64,000 nt of DNA from Polyangiaceae bacterium (GTDB lineage: Bacteria > Myxococcota_A > Polyangia > Polyangiales > Polyangiaceae). A program made the translations under genes and the position numbers. Positions within the stretch are counted from its first letter, which is position 1. Every line of letters starts with the position of its first letter. Below the pieces are notes generated by a model. That model made no database searches. It worked only from the letters and a program-made list of their open reading frames with translations, and was not told the origin of the DNA. The DNA lies in contig JADJRH010000001.1 in the NCBI GenBank assembly GCA_016712345.1, positions 4,340,001 to 4,404,000 on the forward strand, given 5' to 3'. Of this stretch, positions 46,250 to 52,488 are shown piece after piece.

Positions 46250-47130
46250 TGCTGCTCCAAAAAGCCCCCGAGCTTGCGACCGTTGAAGCCGTTGGAAGCG
46301 ACGTGAGAACGTGGCTAAACGGCATGGTCACGTGCGATCTTTTGCCGCGAAAAGTGGGCGAAGGGGCGTTTGGTTTGTGTGTTGGCAAAACCGGAAAGAT
46401 CTTGGCTGAGGTGTACATCGCGCTTGCCGCGGCCGACCGGTTTTTAATTGGGATGCGGCACACGGCTGTGGCGGGGATTTTGGAGCATTTCGATAAACAC
46501 CTGGTGATGGAAGACGTTACCGTGAACGATCTTTCGGCCGATCACGCGTGGGCGTTTTTGCACGGTGACGGGGTGCGCGATCTTGCGGGTACTGTGAGTG
46601 GCGGCGGGGCAGGTTTTTTTCCAATCGACTTCACGGGAAAAGGGAGTTTCGCGGTGATCGCTCCGGCCGCAAAAGCGAATGAGCTTTGGGCGGCGCTCGT
46701 CTCGGAAGGTGTACACATTGCAACCGAAGACGAGTGGAATGACTATCGCGTTCGAAACGGAGTTGCCGCCTTTGGAAGCGATTTTGATGAGCATTCCTAC
46801 GCTCAAGAAGCGGCGCTTGAGCGGGTTGCGGTGTCGTTTAGCAAGGGGTGTTACCTGGGGCAGGAAGCGGTGTTTATGCTCCAGGTGCGCGGTCACGTGA
46901 AAAAGCGTCTGGTGCAGTTGGTTGTGGAAGGTGAGGGCGCTCGGCCGGGTGTACCCATTACCGTTGCCGACGGGACGGAGGTGGGGTTGATCACGTCGAC
47001 TTCACCGAGTGATCCACGGCTTTCGTTGGGTCACGTGAAGTACAAATACGCAAAGCCCGGTGAGGCGTTTTTGGTGGCGGGTGTACCTGCGCGTTCAACC
47101 GAGGTCATTCCCGCGCCCAAAGAGGGGTGA
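46249..47130 (+). CDS. ygfZ: Folate-binding iron-sulfur cluster protein YgfZ
   Basis: 293 aa member of the GcvT/YgfZ family, which helps assemble or repair certain [4Fe-4S] enzymes using tetrahydrofolate. The diagnostic K-G-C-[FY]-x-G-Q-E motif is 'SKGCYLGQE', followed by 'RGHVKKRLVQL'. The N-terminal part ('WLNGMVTCDLLP', 'GKTGKILAEVYI') also fits. ATG 46249 overlaps the stop of the TrpC-like gene, so the pair is translationally coupled. Confidence 0.9.
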   Translation: MLLQKAPELATVEAVGSDVRTWLNGMVTCDLLPRKVGEGAFGLCVGKTGKILAEVYIALAAADRFLIGMRHTAVAGILEHFDKHLVMEDVTVNDLSADHAWAFLHGDGVRDLAGTVSGGGAGFFPIDFTGKGSFAVIAPAAKANELWAALVSEGVHIATEDEWNDYRVRNGVAAFGSDFDEHSYAQEAALERVAVSFSKGCYLGQEAVFMLQVRGHVKKRLVQLVVEGEGARPGVPITVADGTEVGLITSTSPSDPRLSLGHVKYKYAKPGEAFLVAGVPARSTEVIPAPKEG

Positions 47131-47142
47131 GTACACAAGAGA

Positions 47143-47198
47143 AGACCCGGAAAGAGATTCTCCCAGAAAAAGACCCGGAAAGAGATTCTCCCAGAAAA
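47143..47198 (+). repeat. Tandem 28-base repeat, two copies
   Basis: Two identical units with core GACCCGGAAAGAGATTCTCC, period 28, just after the ygfZ stop and next to copy B of the dispersed repeat. Confidence 0.8.
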
Positions 47199-47395
47199 AA
47201 ACTCCTCTGTGAGAAGTCTGGCGGCTCTCGATGACTGCGATGTCGCCTGCCGCCGGTCTCGCCGGTCTCTCGTTTTCCTCCGGGCTGCGTCCGCCACAGA
47301 ACACGTTATTGAGATCCCTGTTGCGCCACGCTTTTCGCTTTTCCGCTCGGCAACGGGCAAGGGTGTCCCCGACGTCTCGACAAGACTGGATCCCG
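47193..47395 (-). repeat. Dispersed intergenic repeat, copy B
   Basis: Minus-strand copy aligned almost throughout to copy A: GGATCCAGTCTTGTCGAGAC, CACCCTTGCCCG, GCGGAAAAGCGAAAAGCGTG, TGTTCTGTGGCGG and GAGAGACCGGCGAGACCGGC. It also contains the end seen alone as fragment D. Confidence 0.78.
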
Positions 47396-47560
47396 GCTTC
47401 GCGTAAGCGTTTTGGCTAAAGGGCCGGGGGCAAGGTACACGTCGCGGCGAGGCTGGATCCGGGCTTTGCACGAGCGTTTGGCTCAAGGGCCGGGGGCAAG
47501 GGTACACGTCTCGACAAGACTGGATCCGGGCTTCGCGTAAGCGTTTTGGCTAAAGGGCCG
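47374..47560. repeat. Tandem array of about 67-base units, three copies
   Basis: Units start at about 47374, 47441 and 47509. Each carries CTGGATCC[CG]GGCTT, CGTTTTGGCT or close variant, and AAGGGCCG; they are separated by a GTACAC word. The unit is the outer end of copy B, so the end of the dispersed repeat has been amplified in place, up to nine bases before the methyltransferase stop. Confidence 0.75.
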
Positions 47561-47568
47561 CTGGGGTT

Positions 47569-48342
47569 TTATTTGGGTTTGGTGCCGATGACGACGTATT
47601 GGTCGGGTAGGGTTTCGGTGGCGAGAGATGTGACAAACCCCGCTGTTTGAAGCTCTTTTTGAATGGCTTCAGGGGCAAGTCGCATTTCTTTGGGGGGCCC
47701 GTGGGAAGCCTCCATTGTGAAGTCGACAATGGCGACAAAACCGCCGGGAACAAGGGCGTCGGCGAGTTTCTTTGCGTACGCATCGCGGTTTGCGATGTGG
47801 TGCCAGGTGTCGACGATGACAATGCGGTCGACGGATTGGGCGGCGAGGCCCGGATCTTCAAAAGCGCCTTTGGAAGCGGTGACGTTGGTGAGGTTTTCAC
47901 GAGCGATGCGCTCATTGAGGTAACGGACCATGTCGGGCTCCACGTCGATCGCAAAAACGCGGCCGGTGGCGGTGACAGCACGCGAGAGATGGGGCTCAAA
48001 ATAGCCGGTGCCCGCGCCGATATCGGCCACTTTCATTCCCGGTGCGAGCTGGAGCAAACTCACCACTTCGGTTGGTTTTTGCCAGGCGTCGCGCTCGGGC
48101 GAATCAAACTCTTTGGCCCAATTTTCAGCACCCGAAAAGCCGTGAATGAGGGGGCCTCCGGCGTGCGCTCCGTGATTGCCGTGGTGGGCGTGATTGCCGT
48201 GCCCGTGGCCGTGGTGAGGGTCGCCCGCCGATGCGGAGGGGGCCGCGTTGGGAGCGTCGGTGGGGCTGTTATTGGAGCTTGGTGTACACCCGGTGAAGAT
48301 CATGGAGGCGGTGGTCAATACAATAACAGCTGCGGAGCGCAT
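47569..48342 (-). CDS. Lipoprotein-type SAM methyltransferase with His-rich linker
   Basis: 257 aa from ATG 48342. A lipoprotein signal ('IVLTTASMIFTGC') is followed by a Ser/Ala/Pro stretch and a His/Gly-rich linker (HHGHGHGNHAHHGNHGAH), then a class I methyltransferase: 'VADIGAGTGYFEPHLSRAV' (motif I), 'VFAIDVEPDMVRYLNERI', 'IVIVDTWHHIANRDAYAKKL' and 'GGFVAIVDFTME'. Export of a SAM-dependent enzyme is odd because SAM is cytoplasmic; the signal could be missed or the protein could have another ligand. The longer ORF upstream to 48735 runs antisense to the next gene and was trimmed. Confidence 0.8.
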   Translation of the reverse strand: MRSAAVIVLTTASMIFTGCTPSSNNSPTDAPNAAPSASAGDPHHGHGHGNHAHHGNHGAHAGGPLIHGFSGAENWAKEFDSPERDAWQKPTEVVSLLQLAPGMKVADIGAGTGYFEPHLSRAVTATGRVFAIDVEPDMVRYLNERIARENLTNVTASKGAFEDPGLAAQSVDRIVIVDTWHHIANRDAYAKKLADALVPGGFVAIVDFTMEASHGPPKEMRLAPEAIQKELQTAGFVTSLATETLPDQYVVIGTKPK

Positions 48343-48506
48343 GGTTTTTCTGTGCCATGTCTGCGCGGGCCGCAGAAGCGCGTTTTTGTCGCGGGCGAGG
48401 TGCCGTGCGTGTGAGTTGCGACGCGTCGGCACGCCAGAAGTCCGGCCGGACCTTGACACGCGGCACGGAGGAACAAAGGGCGCTGTCGCGCGTATGATGG
48501 CAGTTG

Positions 48507-49673
48507 ATGCCTTCCCGTTCACGCCCGCGACCATCCCGCGCGAAACGCTCTTCGGCGGCCCTTTCTCGATCTGTTGCGGTGTCGTTGGCGCTTGGAAAAC
48601 TGGCGTGCAGTCCGGCGGCGCCGACTCCGGCGGAAACGCCGCCGCCTCCCGTGCCCTCTGCGGTGCCGACGGCTCCGGTTGCGTCGGCCACTGTCGCGGT
48701 GCCTGAACCTCCGCCCCCGGTGGCCGATCCATCACCCCTGCTCAAGCCGTACGCCCAGCTCAATGCAAACTACGCCAGGCGCGTTGTGTACACATGGACG
48801 ACCAAGGCTCAGATCGATGAGCTGCGCGTTAACAAAACGCTGCTTTCACGCAGCGAATCGCCCAAATATGGGCGTTCCTTTTTTGATGTGAAGCTGGATT
48901 TCCGGTGGGTCGGAGGTGACAAATTCGCCGGTTTGTTGCGCGCTCAGGCCTTTCGAAAGGCGCGATTTGCGTGGCATGCACCTTGGGCAACATTGCTTGG
49001 GTATCCGGGTGAAACGTACGGAACTGAGCTGCTCCGGGTGACGCTCAAGCCGGAGGCGTGGATCGTTTATTTTTCAACGTCGGATCCGGGCTGGGACGTT
49101 CGCGACACGACGGGAAAGCAGGTGACGGTGGCCGAGGCGCAGAAACATCCCGAGCGCATAGCGGCTATTTTTTTCTTGCACGACGCTGTCGCGCTCCCAA
49201 CACCGGGATCGGCTCCTTCTGTGTCGGCGAAAAATGGGGGGCGTGAGGCGTATCGAGAATACGTGCTGTGCAATGAGTCGATGATTGAGAGTTGGGAAGT
49301 GGGTACGCAGGAGGTGATGAACGAAATCGCCTCGGAAGCTGCGGCGATTGAAGCTGCGGCCACTTATTTTGAAAGGCATCGTCCGGTGGGGCAGCGCGTT
49401 GAGAGGTGGAATGCGCATGTGGCGCTTTTGGTGTGGAAAGGCCACGTGGAGTTGACCGATCCCGCGAGCCTTTACGAGTCGGCGCTTGCGTTTCCCAACC
49501 AAAACTACTTGCTCGATGCGCAGACGCTCACCGATCTGGCTGCGAAACTGCGTGCAATCAAGCCTTCGGGCGAGCCCATTTTGTTTAAACCGAATGTGAA
49601 GTTTCCGGGCGCAAAACCCGAACCGGTGCCACCGCCGCCGCCTCCCAAGAAGTGGCGCGGCACGTTTTACTGA
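48507..49673 (+). CDS. Lipoprotein of unknown function
   Basis: 388 aa. A basic N-terminus and hydrophobic stretch end in 'LGKLACS' (possible lipobox), then a Pro/Val/Ala-rich linker (PTPAETPPPPVPSAVP) and a soluble domain of ~290 residues ('FFDVKLDFRWVGGDKF', 'WIVYFSTSDPGWDVRD', 'ERIAAIFFLHDAVALP'). The end is Pro-rich again. No family recognised. Divergent from the methyltransferase gene. Confidence 0.65.
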   Translation: MPSRSRPRPSRAKRSSAALSRSVAVSLALGKLACSPAAPTPAETPPPPVPSAVPTAPVASATVAVPEPPPPVADPSPLLKPYAQLNANYARRVVYTWTTKAQIDELRVNKTLLSRSESPKYGRSFFDVKLDFRWVGGDKFAGLLRAQAFRKARFAWHAPWATLLGYPGETYGTELLRVTLKPEAWIVYFSTSDPGWDVRDTTGKQVTVAEAQKHPERIAAIFFLHDAVALPTPGSAPSVSAKNGGREAYREYVLCNESMIESWEVGTQEVMNEIASEAAAIEAAATYFERHRPVGQRVERWNAHVALLVWKGHVELTDPASLYESALAFPNQNYLLDAQTLTDLAAKLRAIKPSGEPILFKPNVKFPGAKPEPVPPPPPPKKWRGTFY

Positions 49674-49688
49674 TGTGCGGAGATCGCT

Positions 49689-50210
49689 TTGCGGCACATT
49701 TCAAAGGCGGAAGCGCTCGAACGTGTGGAGCGCTTGGCGGCGAACATGGACAGTCGATATGGCGGTTGCGCGCTGTGCGCCCGCCTGGCTGAAACATTGA
49801 GTTTCCGGTGTGTACTCAACGAAAATGAACACGCCGTGGCAATGCTCGATCAGTTCGCTGCGAGGCCGGGCCACTTGGTGGTGGTGTTGCGGCGCCATGT
49901 GGAAAAAATCGCGGATCTTTCGTGGCCTGAATATGCGGGCATACAGCGCCTCGCGTGGGAAGGTGCGCGCGCCCTCGAAAAGGCGCGATCACCGGCGCGC
50001 ATTTTTATGGCGGCCCTCGGATCCAAACGGCCCATTGGAGTGTCGTTTCCCCATCACCACGTGCACGTGATCCCCCTTGCGAGCGGCGATGCGCGGGATC
50101 GACCGGCGGAGGTGCTCACATGGCAAATGGGTGTTTGGACCTTCGACGAAGGTGAAGAACAGCGTGTGGCCGAGGAGCTTCGGCGTGTTTGGGCGCTGCC
50201 GTTGGAGTAG
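49689..50210 (+). CDS. HIT-family hydrolase
   Basis: 173 aa from TTG 49689 (GGAG six bases before); ATG 49746 is possible. The triad motif is 'SFPHHHVHVIPL' (H-x-H-x-H type), with 'CALCARLAETLSFR' near the start holding the C-x2-C seen in many HIT proteins and 'ARPGHLVVVLRRHVEKIADL' before it. HIT proteins hydrolyse or transfer nucleotides from nucleotidyl compounds. It directly abuts the convergent chelatase gene with no bases between stops. Confidence 0.85.
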   Translation: MRHISKAEALERVERLAANMDSRYGGCALCARLAETLSFRCVLNENEHAVAMLDQFAARPGHLVVVLRRHVEKIADLSWPEYAGIQRLAWEGARALEKARSPARIFMAALGSKRPIGVSFPHHHVHVIPLASGDARDRPAEVLTWQMGVWTFDEGEEQRVAEELRRVWALPLE

Positions 50211-50720
50211 CTACGCCGTTTGTGTACGCATGATTTGAGCGGCGAGCATGTTGGCCACGAGGTCGAGATCGAACGGCCAGATGTACTCAAACGTGACATT
50301 GGGGAAACGCGGTTTGAGTGCGGCGATCGCTTCCGGCACTTCGACCTCGGAGTGTACACCTCCGGGTGTGAGCATGCTCGGGATCACGGTGATATGGAGG
50401 GCGCCGCCGCCGATGGCCTGCTCGGCCGCCTGCTCCAACGTCGGCGCGCAAAACTCGTTGTACGCAACGAACAGCGTGGCTTGAGGGAGCTTGGCGGCGA
50501 GGGCCGCAGCCACGCGTTCAAACCCCGCTTGGTAGGGATCGGTTTGAGGCGTTCGAGGGTGCGTTCTGATTTTTGTGTCGAGAGCGCGCTCTTCGTCCGA
50601 CGGGGGCCCGCCTGATGCGTGACGCTTCCCTTCGAGCATTTTGAGGCGCGTGAGATCGGCGCGCGGGAAGTCGGAGGGTACACCTCCGTGGCCGACAAAA
50701 ATGACGGCGCGCGTGCTCAT
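50211..50720 (-). CDS. CbiX/SirB-like sirohydrochlorin chelatase family protein
   Basis: 169 aa. 'AVIFVGHGGVPSDFP' carries the metal-site His and 'TVIPSMLTPGGVHSEVEVPE' the second conserved His region of CbiX-type chelatases, which insert Co, Ni or Fe into sirohydrochlorin. No other tetrapyrrole gene is nearby, so the metal and even the substrate are open. Its ATG overlaps the stop of the response-regulator gene (ATGA). Confidence 0.78.
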   Translation of the reverse strand: MSTRAVIFVGHGGVPSDFPRADLTRLKMLEGKRHASGGPPSDEERALDTKIRTHPRTPQTDPYQAGFERVAAALAAKLPQATLFVAYNEFCAPTLEQAAEQAIGGGALHITVIPSMLTPGGVHSEVEVPEAIAALKPRFPNVTFEYIWPFDLDLVANMLAAQIMRTQTA

Positions 50721-51103
50721 TTGTCCGGCGTTGAGCCGGGGCGCGGCCCAAGGCGCTGGATATCTTCGAGCAGTTCGAGCGGGCGAAAAGGCTTGCTGAA
50801 AAACACGGTGGCGCCTGCGCTGATGGCTTTGGGGCGCGCCGATTCTTCATCCATCGCGCTGATCACGAAGATGGGCATGTTGCGCGAGCGATCCCCTTCT
50901 CGAATGCGCTTGCAGACCTCAAAACCGTCGAGCGCGCCGGGCAACATGAGATCGAGCAGGAGCACATCGAACTTTTCGCGGTGCACAAGTTCAACCGCTT
51001 CTGCCCCGGTGCGCACTTCTTCAACTTCATGACCGGCGGCGGTAACGAGCGTGCCGATCATGTGTCGGATGGCGTCTTGATCTTCGCAAACGAGGATTCG
51101 CAT
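50717..51103 (-). CDS. CheY-like response regulator receiver protein
   Basis: 128 aa stand-alone receiver domain. Acidic pocket 'VCEDQDA', phospho-acceptor in 'VLLLDLMLPG' (about D53), Ser/Thr switch in 'FVISAMDEES' and Lys in 'FFSKPFRPLELL'. No output domain and no histidine kinase next to it. It overlaps the chelatase-like gene by four bases, an unusual pairing. Confidence 0.92.
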   Translation of the reverse strand: MRILVCEDQDAIRHMIGTLVTAAGHEVEEVRTGAEAVELVHREKFDVLLLDLMLPGALDGFEVCKRIREGDRSRNMPIFVISAMDEESARPKAISAGATVFFSKPFRPLELLEDIQRLGPRPGSTPDK

Positions 51104-51182
51104 TCGTCCTCACCCACCGGCATCCAAAGTGGAAGCGACCTCACTCATACCACGCAATGAGTTTTGGGACGGGCCATGATCG

Positions 51183-52403
51183 TTATTGTTGCATCGCGCG
51201 CTGGGTCCATTCTGTGCCGCTTCGCGCATCATGTGCGGACGCCGTGAAAACCGATGTTGCGCCGGCCGCAACAAGCTTTGCAACGCGCTCTCGGGCGGCG
51301 TTTGGTGCGGCATTGGGGAGCAAAATTCCATACGAGCTGGGCGCGAGGCATCCGGCGGTTTCGTGCGATTCAACGACGGACGCCGCTGATTTTTCGGACG
51401 GTGCGTTGAAGGTGACCAAAACCGATCCCGGTCCTCGTTCAAACGGGGGCCGACCGGTGCGATTGAACTCGGCGTTCACGAGCCGATGAAAAATGGGTGA
51501 TGTGTACACGTCTCCGTTTTCGGAAGAGTACGCAAGCACCGCTTTCAACAGGTCCGGGTGGCGCTCGCGTTCGATTTCGGCAACAGCGCGCTCGGCGAAG
51601 ACCTGGAGAAGCTCGACTGCGCCGTGGGGAATTGTTTTCGGCTCAAAATGCAGAGCGCACAACGTTCCGATGATGATGCGGTTTTGTGTACGCAACGGCA
51701 CGCCCACGTAGGCCGCGACGCCGAATCGCGTGGCCGCTTTATTTCCCCTGAAAAAAGGCTCTACCAGAGCGTTTTCAACCACCAAGGGCGCTTCGGCCGA
51801 AACGCAATGTGTACAGAAGCTCATTTCGCGCCGTAGGTCGCGGAACGCTGCGAGTTCGGGCGCGAGGCCGCGCTGCACTCGGTACGAGGCTCGCTCGCCG
51901 CGAACAATGCTCACAAAGAACACCGAAAAATCGAGAAAGCGCGCCACTTGAGCGAGCAGTCTTTCGGTCCCTTCACCGGCGCGGGGCGTTCGCGCGTCGA
52001 GCGCGTCGATCTCGTGAATTCGGTCCGCATCGGCTGCGAGCGCGAGATGTTTGTGGGCGACAACGGAGCTTGGATCCGAAGCACGTGAAGCGTGCTGCGG
52101 TTTGGGTCCACTCGCGGCCCCATCGGGACCGAGCGCACGTGTCCCGGTCATGCGTCGACGGCGGAGAAGCTCCCGCGTTCGAGTGAGCACGTTTGTGGGG
52201 CCGCCGTCGGGGGCGCGACCGGGTTGTTCTGCAAGAGCGAGGTCCACGGCCGTTTCACGCGCATTCACAAGCGCACGGGCACACACCGAACAACCCTCGG
52301 ACGCGTGATCTTCGAGTTCACCCACGTCGTTTGACTCGAAGGTCCAAAGGAGGGGCGCGTGGGCGGCCCGTCCAAGGCGCGTATGGAGGTCATCGTGGCT
52401 CAT
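51183..52403 (-). CDS. GAF-domain signalling protein with N-terminal zinc-finger-like motif
   Basis: 406 aa. The N-terminus has 'LEDHASEGCSVCARAL', the H-x3-C-x2-C of anti-sigma-type zinc fingers. A Ser/Arg-rich linker precedes a GAF domain (~155-290; 'VARFLDFSVFFVSIVRGERA', 'SFCTHCVSAEAPLVVENA', 'GVPLRTQNRIIIGTLCAL'). The final ~100 residues resemble a decayed diguanylate-cyclase or similar output fold ('SPIFHRLVNAEFNRTGRPPF', 'APNAARERVAKLVAAGATSV') without a GG[DE]EF loop. It lies upstream of the CheY-like gene on the same strand. Confidence 0.75.
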   Translation of the reverse strand: MSHDDLHTRLGRAAHAPLLWTFESNDVGELEDHASEGCSVCARALVNARETAVDLALAEQPGRAPDGGPTNVLTRTRELLRRRRMTGTRALGPDGAASGPKPQHASRASDPSSVVAHKHLALAADADRIHEIDALDARTPRAGEGTERLLAQVARFLDFSVFFVSIVRGERASYRVQRGLAPELAAFRDLRREMSFCTHCVSAEAPLVVENALVEPFFRGNKAATRFGVAAYVGVPLRTQNRIIIGTLCALHFEPKTIPHGAVELLQVFAERAVAEIERERHPDLLKAVLAYSSENGDVYTSPIFHRLVNAEFNRTGRPPFERGPGSVLVTFNAPSEKSAASVVESHETAGCLAPSSYGILLPNAAPNAARERVAKLVAAGATSVFTASAHDARSGTEWTQRAMQQ

Positions 52404-52488
52404 CGGCGAAACTCATCGGCGTTACGCGAGAGCCGGCCTTTCGGTTCGCCCGCCGCCGCGAAATAAGTTACCAAGCACGCCCGCGCCG

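Noticed and set aside
48343..48735. N-terminal extension of the lipoprotein methyltransferase frame
   Set aside because: It overlaps the divergent lipoprotein gene on the opposite strand and precedes a complete signal peptide.
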